A DNA stretch of 64,000 nucleotides from positions 17,374,648-17,438,647 of the forward strand of contig JAVIAB010000024.1 of assembly GCA_032433765.1 (NCBI GenBank), written 5' to 3'. The notes under the pieces were generated by a model. The model ran no database searches and was not told the origin of the DNA. It worked only from the letters and a program-made list of their open reading frames with translations. The stretch is from Megaustenia siamemsis (Eukaryota; Mollusca; Gastropoda; Stylommatophora; Ariophantidae). Both the position numbers and the translations under genes were made by a program. Shown here in pieces: positions 32,606-42,961 of this stretch; position 1 is the first letter of the stretch, and every line of letters starts with the position of its first letter.

Positions 32606-33883
32606 TCATTCAGAATCAGACGAGTCAAATAGGTCGATTACTGCTTTCGGCTGAACAAACAACAAACCATCCTTTTTCCAATATTCCTCTTCTTGTCGTA
32701 ACACATGATCCTCACATTTTACCCAGTAGTCTTTATTTATATTTGATAGAGCCTGATTTGTAAGTGTCTCAACATCGCATAATTTGAAAGTTTTATTTGT
32801 ATATGCTATGTGTCCTTTAACTTTTGCCCAAACTAGTTCTATAGGATTTAAGTGTGCATGATATGGAGGTAGTCTCAAACATATATGGCCATGTTCTTGA
32901 ATTAACTTGTCTATTTTAAATATCTTTGTACGTTGTGTCTGTTTTACAAGGCTAAGCAATTCGGGTTTCAAGTAGCTGTCGTTAACTTGTATGTGTTCTT
33001 TTATGAGCCACGTTTTGATTGCATCTTTTGTACTTGATGATGTTGGGATTCTATCTTCTACGTTAACTACGTTATGGTATGAAGCATTGTCCATTATCAG
33101 ACAAGAAGGTCGATCTAATATTGGAAGGATACTTTTCTCGATCCAGTCTTTAAATATGTGCCCATTCATTTCGGAGTGGTAGTCTCTATTGTCTATGGAT
33201 TTTGAAATGAAAACGAGATGAGCATTCTGCAACAACCCATTATGTCTGCTACCTGCATGTGCAACTATCAAACGTTGCCCTTTACTGCTTGGTACTGATC
33301 TTTTAATACTTCCATCTGCTAACTGCCATTCCTTTTCATTTGTATGATGAGCGTTGATCCAAGTTTCATCTAAATAAACAATATCATAATCATTTTCGCG
33401 CATTTCCTTCACTTCACGTAAATACTTGCTTCTAAGAGCTACTAGATGTGGCTTCTCACAAATAATGTTTTTTCCACCAGCATACGTTCTAAAGGTGAAG
33501 CCTGCACTTCTTAATATTTTCCATAATGAAGTTTTTGATATTTCAATGTCGTTGTTAGTTTTCAGCCAAAGCTTCAACTTTCTAAGTGTCACTTCTTCGT
33601 TTATATCAAACATTCGACAGATTTCTCTTTTTACTAGGTCCTTATCAAAACTGTCTAACGTTTCTTTCCTTCCTTGCTTTCTTGCATTTGTTGGCAATAA
33701 ATATCCGCTTCCTTTAACTATTCGATCAAATGAACGTTTACACAAACCTAAAATATGCATTGTTCTCTTCTCAGGGTTTGATAAAGAACAATAAAGATGT
33801 CCCTTTTTACGCTCTCTGCAGAAGTATTGATAAATCTTTATAGCAATGTTATGCTCAGTAAAATATTTTGCCTTTATATTCAT
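32606..33883 (-). CDS. Sailor-like (IS630-Tc1-mariner group) transposase, intact
   Basis: 425 residues from ATG at 33883, with no stops or frameshifts. An N-terminal helix-turn-helix region covers about residues 1-115 (KRSFDRIVKG, EEVTLRKLKLWLK, SKTSLWKILRSAGFTF), for TIR binding. The DDE core follows: VYLDETWIN (D172), CLIMDNASYH (D265) and HLNPIELVWAKVKG (E349). The D-to-E gap is 83 residues, against 34 in Tc1/mariner and near 82 in DD82E/Sailor. Just before the E lies RLPPYHAHLNPIE. The acidic end DSSDSE is shared with the other two copies. I chose the ATG over a GTG two codons upstream because copy 3 starts at the same place (MDIKVKF). Expected reaction: cut-and-paste at TA sites in the nucleus. 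Confidence 0.95.
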   Translation of the reverse strand: MNIKAKYFTEHNIAIKIYQYFCRERKKGHLYCSLSNPEKRTMHILGLCKRSFDRIVKGSGYLLPTNARKQGRKETLDSFDKDLVKREICRMFDINEEVTLRKLKLWLKTNNDIEISKTSLWKILRSAGFTFRTYAGGKNIICEKPHLVALRSKYLREVKEMRENDYDIVYLDETWINAHHTNEKEWQLADGSIKRSVPSSKGQRLIVAHAGSRHNGLLQNAHLVFISKSIDNRDYHSEMNGHIFKDWIEKSILPILDRPSCLIMDNASYHNVVNVEDRIPTSSSTKDAIKTWLIKEHIQVNDSYLKPELLSLVKQTQRTKIFKIDKLIQEHGHICLRLPPYHAHLNPIELVWAKVKGHIAYTNKTFKLCDVETLTNQALSNINKDYWVKCEDHVLRQEEEYWKKDGLLFVQPKAVIDLFDSSDSE

Positions 33884-34389
33884 TCTCACATAGACTTGCA
33901 GAAGATAATATAGATAGTGCCGCCTCCTTTCTGTAAATATTGAGATTTGCCTCTGAATTATGACTCGAACTCGAGTCTACGGCCGTGATTTTGACGTCAC
34001 ATAATTTCCGGTTCGGCTAAAATGTCATTTTGTGCTAAACGGGAAATTTCATATGTAACATTTCTTTATAAAAATTTATAGTGGAAACATAACTATTTTA
34101 GGACGGTGCGCATTCAGCCGTGAAGGTCATGCCTATATGTTAAAGAATCAGCTGTGAGATGTAAGCATCTACATAATCCCGCCGGTGTTTATAGTATCGA
34201 TTAACTTTTTTTTTAATATAGGTTAAATAAGGCATCTTTGAAACTGGATCACATTTCTTTGATAAAAAAATATATTTTTATAGCGACATTAGTATTCTAA
34301 ACCTAACTTCAAAAGATCAATGCAAATGAACAATAAGTTTTTGAAAAAAATAAATTAATGTCTAGGCAAACGAATCTGAACGGACTATA

Positions 34390-34938
34390 GTTGTTTTGCT
34401 GCATGTCACTAGGAGCGAGCTACCATGATCCAAAACAGAGCGAACATATCCCAGATAGAGATTTCTAAGTGTTTCTTTATCTGCTCCCCATAAGGTACTG
34501 GAAAGCCTTTTCATTAGTTGGAGTCTTTGTGTTGCCTTCTTAGTGAGATTCTCTACGTGTTTCTTCAGGTTCAATTGTCGGTCAATTTGTATTCCTAAAT
34601 ATGTAGGGTGTTCCTCTTTTTGTAGACTATTGTGTTGGAGATTGAGTTTGATGTTTGCCTTAGCTATTTTGTTACTTCTAGTAAATACTGCATATACTGT
34701 TTTCTGTATATACTGTTTTCTGTATATTTATTTTCATTTTCCAGGTATTACAGTATTCTTCTAAGTGCCTCAGGTCTTTGTTTAGTTGTGCTTCTGCTGT
34801 TCTAATATTTTCATTTTCCGGGTATTACAGTATTCTTCTAGGTGCCTCAGGTCTTTGTTTAGTTGTGCTTCAGCTGTTCTAATATTTTCATTTTCCAGGT
34901 ATTACAGTATTCTTCTAGGTGTCTCGGGTTTTTGTTTA
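34390..34938 (-). pseudogene. LINE1 RT thumb, upstream piece, with 77-bp triplication
   Basis: TYLGIQIDRQLNLKKHVENL, TKKATQRLQLMKRLSSTLWG and LRNLYLGYVRSVLDHGSSLL, the usual post-palm region of I/Jockey RTs, ending SKTT at the Sailor-like 1 site. Bases 34731-34938 are a 77-bp unit repeated nearly three times (TTTTCATTTTCCAGGTATTA onward). The period is not divisible by three, so the frame is lost. The third unit is cut by Sailor-like 2. Confidence 0.87.
34731..34938. repeat. 77-bp tandem triplication in LINE1
   Basis: Units begin TTTTCATTTTCC and contain GGTATTACAGTATTCTTCTA, GTGCCTCAGGTCTTTGTTTA and GTTGTGCTTCTGCTGTTCTA. The third unit stops at TTTGTTTA, where Sailor-like 2 begins, and resumes as GTTGTGCTTCTGCTGTTCTA at 37042. 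The triplication therefore predates the transposon. Confidence 0.93.
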
Positions 34939-37039
34939 TAGCTTGTTTCATAACTCGTGCCCAACTTTTAAAATCGATAGCTTTTTAACCGCTTGTTGTA
35001 AGTTGTTCAAAATTTGCATGTAAAGTTATAATGATTAGAACCCAACAGGGAATTAATTTCATTTTAAAAAACATTTGGTTATTACTGTTGCTTATTTGAT
35101 TTATATAAATTTATAACGACCCATTGATGTAGTCAAAACTTTATGTTTACAGTATTTTAAGTTAAAAAAAAGCGAGGAAAAATCCATACACGGTAAAATT
35201 GACGTGTTTGCACGCTTTCGCAGTGGTTTTGTGACACAATTAGACACTTGAGAAAGTGTGTGTTCCATTTCCGTTCATTCATAGGTGTAGACGTGGAACG
35301 ATAACATTTATCATGAGTCTTAAAATGAAATTCTGCAGTTTACAAAACATCGCAATAAAAATGTATGACTATTTTTGCAAAGAGGCTAAACGAGGAAGAT
35401 TATTTCATTCTTTAGAAAACCCTGAGAATAGAATAAGACACATTTTGGATTTATCTAAACGGTCATTTAATCGCTGGATTTAAGCACGTGACCGTCAATG
35501 TTCAAAATATACAAAATCACAAGGAAGAGAAAAATGTTGGATAATTTCGACAGTGAACTTATTAGAAGTGAAATTCGCAAAATGTTGGGTATGAATGAAA
35601 CTGTTACAATAAGAAAATTAAAAGTATCGCTGAAAAAGAACAACAGTATTGAAATATCAAAGTCTACATTATGGAGGAATGTGAGAGCTGCAGGCTTTAC
35701 ATTCAGAAAGTATTCCAATGGACGAAACATCATCTGTGAGAAGCCACATATAGTAGTCATGAGAAGCAAGTACTTACGTGAAGTAAAAGAGGTGCGCAAG
35801 CAAGGTTATGATATTGTGTACTTGGATTAAACATGGATCAATGCTCACCACGCTAACCAAAGGGAATGGCAGTCATCAGATGGAAAGATTAAGAGATTAA
35901 TACCTAGCAGCAAAGGACAGCGCTTGATAATTGCTCATGCAGGTAGTCGACAACATGGACTAATACAGAATACAGAGCTCATTTTTCTTTCAAAATCCAT
36001 AGACAATCGGGATTATCACTCTGAGATGAATGGTCACATATTTAGACATTGGATTGAAAATTCTGTTCTCCCATCACTAGATCGACCATCTTGCCTAATA
36101 ATGGACAATGCAGCGTACCACAACATTGTTGCACTTGAAGATAAAGTCCCGACGTCATCCAGTACAAAAGATGCTATTAAGATACGGCTCACAAAGGAGC
36201 ACATACAATTTAATAACATGTACTTAAAACCTGAATTACTATCTCTAGTAAAGCAAAAACAAAGGACAAAGATTTTTCAAATAGATAAGATTATCCAAGA
36301 GCACGGTCATATAAGTTTGAGGCTGCCACCTTACCATGCTCATTTAAATCCAATAGAACTAATCTGGGCAAAATTAAAAGGACAAGTGGCAGATGAAAAT
36401 ACAACATTCAAAATATGCGATGTAAAGACTCTTGCTAATTTCGCTTTATTAAATATAGACAAAGATTATTGGGCTAAATGTGAAGACCACGTCTTAAAAC
36501 AGGAAGAGGAATATTGGAAAAATGATGGTTTGTGGAATGTTCAACCCCAAACAGTTATTAATCTTTTAGACTCGTCTGATTCAGAATGAAAGTATATAGC
36601 CCCCACAATGTTGGCCCCTATATTACCTTAAATTAGTTCAACAAACGGTCATTATCAGGACCACACAACTATGGAAATTGGACATACATGTATACCTTGA
36701 TATTATCGTCCGTCCTCGAACTGGGAAGACAATAATTCTCCTGGTGTTTTTCCTTATTCAGTTATTTCCCCATTACGGCCACGCCTTTACCTAGTGAAAA
36801 TTAATCATAGACCAGCAACTACGGTAATTTCTATTATTTAGGGGTTCACAATTTACAATTTTGACAAACATCAAAGAAATTCGCCGCTTTAAGAAAACTG
36901 CAGCTGCAAGATATTTGTTAAATATACATTTAAAGGGTCTTTTGCATTCTAATAACATTTGGAAAATTTCAACAGTTTTTAACAAACGGTTACTGAGCAA
37001 TAGCGTTTTGAAGTTGGGCAAGTGATTTGAAACGAGCTA
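34939..37039 (+). mobile_element. Sailor-like transposon 2, 2101 bp, defective
   Basis: Ends TAGCTTGTTTCATAACTCGT and (reverse complement of the right end) TAGCTCGTTTCAAATCACTT. The inverted repeats are imperfect but traceable for about 80 bp (GCCCAACTT, TAACCG.TTGTT). TA duplications lie at 34937-34938 and 37040-37041 in LINE1. Opposite orientation to copies 1 and 3. It encodes a broken transposase (35313-36589). The 3' untranslated region shares blocks with copy 1. Confidence 0.93.
35313..36589 (+). pseudogene. Sailor-like transposase 2, two stops and a frameshift
   Basis: Starts MSLKMKFCSLQNIAIKMYDY at 35313. Stop TAA at 35481-35483, a single-base frameshift near 35530, and TAA at 35828-35830 replacing the glutamate codon right after the first catalytic D (YLD-stop-TWIN against YLDETWIN in copy 1). 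The rest is open: CLIMDNAAYH with the second D, and HLNPIELIWAKLKG with E after 83 residues, ending DSSDSE. By eye the C-terminal half is about three-quarters identical to copy 1, so it is a separate lineage rather than a recent daughter. Confidence 0.93.
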
Positions 37040-37041
37040 TA

Positions 37042-37930
37042 GTTGTGCTTCTGCTGTTCTAATATGTTCATTCGTACTCCACATGACCAGATCATCCGCA
37101 TAGAGAGCTTTTTATTTATCAGGGTTTTGGTCAGGTCATTAATATACATAAAAAAGGGTACAACTGAGTGGTGATCACTGTGGTAGTCCTTCTTCTAGCA
37201 CCTCTTTGTATGATAAGGATTCATTTAATTTAGTTTGTATTGTTCTGTCAACTATGAAATATTTGACCCATTTGTACAGTTTCCATGTATTCCGGCATCT
37301 CTCATCTTCAATAAAAGTCCCTTACGCCAGACTCTATCATAAGCCTGCTGCAGGTCTACTAGGATGGCTAGGGTATGTTGTATCTTCTGAAATCCATCTT
37401 GGACCTGTTGTATTAACCTGAAGATTTGATCTTCTGTGTTATTGCATGCCCTGAAACAGCTTGTTCGTTGCACAGGGTATTAGAGGTTTCAGATACCAGT
37501 ATAGTCTGCTATTGACCATACTGTTAGCTATTTTACCTATGCATGATATTAGATACAGGGGACGATAGTTTTCTGGGGTCATCTGGAGGCTTGTTCTTTT
37601 TTCCATGCCTTGTTGATCAGTCTGAGTAATGTTTCTTTACCTGACTTGCCGAGATGCTTTATCATCTCATTGTGTATCTTGTCAGGCCCTGGGGATTTTC
37701 TACATTTTAATTTCCTTAATGCCTTTCCTAGTTCCCTCATGTTAAAATCTTCTTCAAATATTGCAACATTTATTGTTGGGGCTCTTTCAATTAATTTTAA
37801 ATTACGTAGATGGATTATAAAATCTGTAAGTTTGCTCGTTCTGTTGACTGAGGCAAAGTAACTATTACATTTTTTAACTATATATTTTTTTTCAGCTGAT
37901 GGTTTCATTATTAAATTTGATTGGTTTAGG
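37042..37930 (-). pseudogene. LINE1 RT domain, fingers and palm
   Basis: From 37908 down: KKYIVKKCNSYFASVNRTSK, LGKALRKLKCRKSPGPDKIH, NEMIKHLGKSGKETLLRLIN (RT fingers; KSPGPDxIxNEM is the classic LINE motif). Then, in another frame, FRACNNTEDQIFRLIQQVQD and AILVDLQQAYDRVWRKGLLL with the first catalytic D (37473-37252). The ADD loop lies near 37100 in degenerate form (TKTLINKKLSMRMIWSCG). Frameshifts near 37480 and 37250. Confidence 0.9.
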
Positions 37931-38354
37931 GTTTGGTTTAACTATTGAAGTATGACTATTGTTCTGGTGCAGAAACATGGAAATTGTGGACAAGAAAACA
38001 GAACAGAGAATTGAAGCCTTTGAAATGTGGATATATAGAAGAATATGTAGAATTGGATGGAAGGAAAAGAAAACAAACGACGAAGTCTTAAAACAACTAA
38101 AATTAAAGAGAACTACTAAACACAATTCAAACAAGACAAATGCGATTTTTGGGCCATATTAAAAGACACAACAGCCTACTAAAAGTAATCCTGGAGGGGA
38201 AAATACAAGGTAAAAGAGGCAGACCAAGACTAACATGGACGAGTAACATCAAAATATGGACAAATCAGCCTATGACAACCTGCACCATCAAAGCGAGAGA
38301 CAGAGCAGAATGGAGCTCCATGGTAGCCAACCTTCGTTGCGGAGACGGCACTCG
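37931..38354 (+). mobile_element. RTE-C copy inserted in LINE1 (plus)
   Basis: Plus strand: CSGAETWKLWTRKQNREL, then (frame shift) QRIEAFEMWIYRRICRIGWK, MRFLGHIKRHNSLLKVILEG, GRPRLTWTSNIKIWTNQPMT and AEWSSMVANLRCGDGTRG. The terminal GCGGAGACGGCACTCG corresponds to GCGGAGAAGGCACTCG in the copy at 62906-63070. 5'-truncated, with no clear TSD. It was later hit by RTE-B copy c at its 3' border. Confidence 0.85.
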
Positions 38355-38367
38355 AGGACGAGGGTGT

Positions 38368-39076
38368 CTTCTTCTACCTTTTAGCTCCCAGTGGAGCATA
38401 GGTCTTCAACAAACACTTTCCAAGTCGTTCTGTTTTTTGCAATTCTTTTAAGATCATTCCATGTCTTCCCCATCATCTTCATCTCTGCTTCAATCTGTCT
38501 TCTCCAAGAATTCCTTGGTCTTCCTCTTTGTCTTTTCCCCTGGGGATTCCAAAAAAGGGCCTGTTGTGTAATACTCTCAGTTGGTTTCCGTAGTGTGTGT
38601 CCTATCCATCGCCATCGTCTTCGCTGTATTTCTTTATCCACTGGTATTTGACCGGTACATTTCCATAATTCCACGTTAGTGACTTTGTCCTGCCATTTCC
38701 ATCCCTTTATTCTGCGCAAGCATCCATTAATGAAAGTCTGTACCTTCGTGATTGTCAATTTTGTTATTCTCCATGTTTCACAGCCATATAATAGAACCGA
38801 CTTAACATTGGAGTTGAAAATTTGTATTTTTGTATTTAGCCTAATTTCTTTGGATTTCCATATGTTTCCCAGTGCAATGAAAGCTCCTCTTGCTTTTGAT
38901 ATCCTTATTTTGGTATCGTTTTCTGTTCCTCCCTCTTTATCTATATTACTGCCCAGATATGTGTATAAGATTGTACGTCTAGTAGAGGTATTTCTCCTAG
39001 TTTTATTTGGTTATTGCCAACTGCATTAATTCTCATAATGTTGGTCTTATCTCTATTTTAAATTTAAATAGAGATA
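38368..39076 (-). mobile_element. RTE-B copy c with 13-bp TSD
   Basis: The minus strand has one open C-terminal frame of 125 codons: [80 protein letters not shown] and TTWKVFVEDLCSTGS. Upstream on minus there is more RTE sequence (RTNIMRINAVGNNQIKLGE-like near 39000-39050). Flanked by AGGACGAGGGTGT at 38355-38367 and 39077-39089, a perfect duplication. It is the best-preserved RTE-B copy here. Confidence 0.92.
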
Positions 39077-39089
39077 AGGACGAGGGTGT

Positions 39090-39208
39090 GGTTCTCTTTT
39101 ATCACCAGATAAATGTTGCATAAGTCTCCATGCTTTATTTCCTTCATGTCGCAGATCGAGTTTACTGCATGTTTCTTGCCATTTCTCTTTCTTTGCTTTT
39201 TTAGTAAC
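39090..39208 (-). pseudogene. LINE1 linker between endonuclease and RT
   Basis: LVTKKAKKEKWQETCSKLDL, RHEGNKAWRLMQHLSGDKRE. It joins AKVKL at 41663 when Sailor-like 3 is skipped. The TA at 39209-39210 is the left target duplication. Confidence 0.88.
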
Positions 39209-39210
39209 TA

Positions 39211-41660
39211 TTGGTCGTTTCAAATCTAAATGTTCACGATTAACATGAAATATCTCCTCTTTCCCTGCACTTACAAACTTGATTTTTTGCATCTGGCTTG
39301 TTTTTCCAAGGTCCCACCGATTTCACAAAATTTAATGATGTAGGAAGTATGCTTCATCATGAAGCAGCACTTTCCTTTGATCTCAGTGAATTTACGGATC
39401 TTTTTGCTCCTGGAGAAAATAATTTACCGTACATTAATGGAAATCAGCTTCTCGGCATAGGCGTCTCTACACAACTTGAAAGTTGGAGGCGTTTATCAAC
39501 TGTTTACTTTCTATTGTTTACTTTCTTTAAAATACTATGAGAATGTCAATGTTATAGCCTTTACAGACGGTCTAAAACAAATCAGCGTATAAACAGTTCC
39601 ATTAATGAAAACTATTTAAACAATATACAACAAAGAATACATTTAAAAAAATTAATTATCCGTTGCGAGCGATAACGAGCATGACATATCAAGCAAAGTT
39701 ATTGTTTATGGGTACGCATGTGACTAAAGAGTCCGATGTAAGCACGGGATCCTCTTCACTGTAAAGAGCTACACTGTTCGTTTTATGTCTTTCCATGTGA
39801 CTTTCATTATTTTACGTAAACAAGACATATGAAAGTGATTTAGTTTCTTTGCATGCCTGCAGTACACATATCAAGAATCTTTACATTTTCAAAACGTTAT
39901 CAACTTTAGCTAAAGATTGATCATGCGGACATATAAAAACGTCCATTATTATTTCATTTATTCTGAATCAGAGGAGTCTAACATATTGATTACTAATCTG
40001 GGCTGAACGAACGATAGTCCATCTTTTTTCCAATAGTCATTTTCTTCTTTTAAGACATGATCTTCACATTTGCACCAAAAATCTTTGTCAATCTGTGATA
40101 GAGCAGCATATGTCAGTCCTTTTATATCGCATAGTTTAAAACTTGTATTCTCAGCTGCCACCTGCCCTTTAATTTTTGCCCAAACGAGTTCAATGGGGTT
40201 TAATTGTGGATGATAAGGGGGCAGTCTCAAGCACGTATGACCATGCTGTTGAATGATTTTGTCTATTTGGAATACTTTGGTCTTTTGCGATTTCTTAACA
40301 AGTGACAGTAATTCAGGTTTCAAAAATCCCTCGTTAAATGGAATTCCTTCCTTTCTTAGCCAAATCTTTATAACATCTTTTGTACTGGTAGATGTAGGAA
40401 TTTTGTCTTCTTCTGCCACAGCGTTGTGGTACGACGCGTTGTCCATTACCAGACAGGATGGTTTGTCTAGAATTGGAAGAAGAGTATTTTCAATCCACTC
40501 TCTAAATATATGGCCATTCATCTCGGTGTGATAGTCCCTGTTGTCAGTATAATTAGAGGTGAATATAAGTTCTGCATTTTTCACCAACCCTTATTTTCGG
40601 CTGCCTGCATGTGCCATTATAATACGCTGTCCTTTTCCAGTGGGTACACATCTTTTAATACTTCCATCTGATAACTGCCATTCCTTGGCACTTGTGTGGT
40701 GATAATTTATCCAAGATTCATCTAGAAATACAATATCATAACCTTGGTTACGCATTTCCCGTACTTCACGTAAATATTTACTCCTCATAGAAACTAAGTG
40801 CGGCTTCTCGCAGATGACATTTCTACCACTATCGTACTTTCTAAACGTAAAACCGATGCTTCTAACAGTTCTCCATAATGTTGTTTTCGACACAACAATG
40901 TCATTTTCTGCTCTCAGTCGAATTTTCAGTTTTCTTAAAGTCACAGTTTCTTTGGAATCGAACATTTTACAAATTGCTCTTCTAATCACTTCCTTGTCAA
41001 AACTATCTACTACTTTCTTTCTTCCTAGCGTCCTAGTCTTGATTGAACTGGACACTCCGTTAGCTTTAAGCACTTGTTTGAAAAAGCGTTTGCTTATACC
41101 CAATGCGTGAATAGTTCTATTTTCTGGCTTTGAGATGCTTCGATACAGTTTTCCACGCTTAGCTTCTATGCAAAAATATTTATACACCTTTATTGCCACT
41201 GATTGCAATGTAAGGAACTTTACTTTTATATCCATTGACTAACAGATCACAAATTTAACGAAATTACCCAATAATTAGGATACGCCGTTGCACATAAATC
41301 ACAACAAAACGACAGGAAATGGGATGCACCGGATATAAAATTATAACTATGACGCGTTTTATGTGTTTTTTAGTGCTTAAAACAGGGAAATTGGCGCGCA
41401 TTACGTTCAAGATGACAAGTCCGTGGGTGCTCACTCATATGAAGCGGTAATTCCTTCAAATATATGGTTTGACAAAATGCCTTAAATTTGTATACTTCAA
41501 ATAAAGAATATTTAAAACTATACGTTTGTTGGTGAGGAAATGAATGTACTTCTTGGGACCAAAAAATCACAAGACCATATGCAAAATTTCAGCATTATCA
41601 ATCAATTGGTTGCAGAGATATGGAATTTTAAACACCTTCAAAATATTTTGAAACGACCAA
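39211..41660 (-). mobile_element. Sailor-like transposon 3, 2450 bp, one premature stop
   Basis: Ends TTGGTCGTTTCAAA on both sides (left as written at 39211, right as reverse complement ending 41660), with TA duplications at 39209-39210 and 41661-41662 in LINE1. It encodes a transposase on minus (39958-41235) interrupted by a single in-frame stop. The terminal sequence differs from copies 1 and 2 but aligns with them as T-W-G-N-Y-Y-G-T-T-Y-M. The left segment (39211-39957) is long untranslated sequence that I could not classify. Confidence 0.92.
39958..41235 (-). pseudogene. Sailor-like transposase 3, single in-frame stop
   Basis: MDIKVKFLTLQSVAIKVYKY starts at 41235, followed by a helix-turn-helix region (KRFFKQVLKANG; TLRKLKIRLRAENDIVVSKT), VFLDESWINYHHT with the first D, and HAGSRK. 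A TAA at 40591-40593 stands where copies 1 and 2 have N or H. The same frame continues GLVKNAELIFTSNYTDNRDY, CLVMDNASYHN (second D) and QLNPIELVWAKIKG (E after 83 residues), ending DSSDSE. No frameshift was seen. Total length with the stop read through would be 425 residues, the same as copy 1. Confidence 0.94.
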
Positions 41661-41662
41661 TA

Positions 41663-42961
41663 GTTTGACCTTAGCACTAGCCTTGTTATAGCTTGTTTTA
41701 TTATTCAAAGTTGGGTTCTGCTCAAGTATTTTTCTGGCTTTCTTTCTTTCTGATACTGCTGCCTCCAGTTCTGTGTTCCAAAATGGTCGATATTGTGTTC
41801 TACATCTTTTAGGTATAGTTTGTTCTGCAGTGTTGAGTATTATTTGTGTGAACATCTCATTTAATTTTTCTACGCTGTTGTCTGTCAGATTGTTCAGGAG
41901 TTGGTCGGATTTTTCTTGATATAGCTTCCAGTCAGCTTTCTTGAAATTCCATCTCGTTCTCTGTTTTGTTTGGATTTTTGTTGTTTGTGTGTCTACTATG
42001 GTGACTATGGGTCTGTGATCACTGCCTATGTCATCAATAACTTCAGTGTGGCAGTAGCTTATGAGATCAGCAAAGCAAGTGGTCAGATCGGGTCTACTAA
42101 GGGAGAGATGGGCTCTATGTAGGAGAGTTGGTGTTGATTCTGTGTCCTGCATGATTGTAAGATTAATTGATTGGCAAAGAGCTTCTATGTATTTTCCTGT
42201 GGAATTTGAGTTAGAATATCCCCATTGTGTTGAATGTCCATTAAAATCTCCAGCCAAGATAGTTCTATGGTAGTTGACTTGATCAAATTCTGTTATGTTA
42301 CAATTTGTGTCTGGTGGATTGTAAACATTATAAATATTATATTTGCTGGATGCAAACCGAATTGTGGCTTTCTGAACATCTGTTAGTTCGGCATTAGTTA
42401 GTGACGCTACATCTCCCTGCAGTTGTTGGTACACTTACATGGATAGCTGGTGCAACCTGTTATATGTGTGTCTATGTTCTTGTGTAGTGTTTTCTGCAGT
42501 AGGACAATATGGATCTGGTATTTGTACATGGTTTAGGTTAGCTCTGTTTTCTTGTTTTTGAGGCCTGAAATATTAAGTTGTAGTATGTTTAATTTATTTG
42601 TTTTTTTTTCTCTCTGACCGATCTTCATGCTCTTTCTTCCATTAAAATATTTATATATTGAACTTTGTTGGATCCGAGGTTTCTGGTTATTATATGAGTT
42701 GTTTGTATTTCTTCCAGTAGCTAATTTATCGCACAGTCCAGCCTGGTCGCTCACTGTCTGGCGCGGACCTTGTTGACCGAGGCGGCGTCCGAGCTCGTAT
42801 TGATTTATATTCTTGATGTACATGGCATTGTTAAAACTGGGGGACCTGTGGGCTATCTTCCTACCCCAGGGTGAAGGTTTTGCAAATCCTCGCCTCAATT
42901 CCATCCATGGCATGTATTGTGTCTCTGTCTCTGCTGACATATCATCCATCCATTTGTTCAC
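41663..42961 (-). pseudogene. LINE1 AP-type endonuclease
   Basis: Two open blocks. 42961-42533 ends with KLNILQLNISGLKNKKTELT, the start of the endonuclease. 42434-41663 gives YNIYNVYNPPDTN, RTILAGDFNGHSTQWGYSNS (catalytic D, N, H), LLHRAHLSLSRPDLTTCFAD and DIGSDHRPIVTIV (catalytic D, H). The linker WNFKKADWKLYQEKSDQLLN and QYRPFWNTELEAAVSERKKA leads to NKASAKVKL. A frame break lies between 42435 and 42532. In this family the endonuclease nicks target DNA to prime reverse transcription. Confidence 0.9.

Larger units (their letters stand above)
31999..34387 (-). mobile_element. Sailor-like transposon 1, complete, 2389 bp
   Basis: Perfect terminal inverted repeats of 23 bp begin TAGTCCGTTCAGATTCGTTT at each end (inward), flanked by TA duplications (31997-31998 and 34388-34389) in LINE1. 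It encodes an uninterrupted transposase on minus (32606-33883). The segment between the stop codon and the left TIR carries a 3' untranslated block shared with Sailor-like 2 (CTTAAAGCGGCGAATT near 32150; AATTCGCCGCTTTAAG near 36877). It also carries an RTE-E fragment (about 32300-32535), a secondary insertion. This is the best candidate in the window for a recently active element. Confidence 0.95.

Noticed and set aside
37920..41660. A single large Sailor-like element spanning the whole gap in LINE1
   Set aside because: The left end at 37930 has no matching TIR. The true left TIR with TA lies at 39209-39211, and LINE1 sequence (39090-39208) separates it from the RTE stack.
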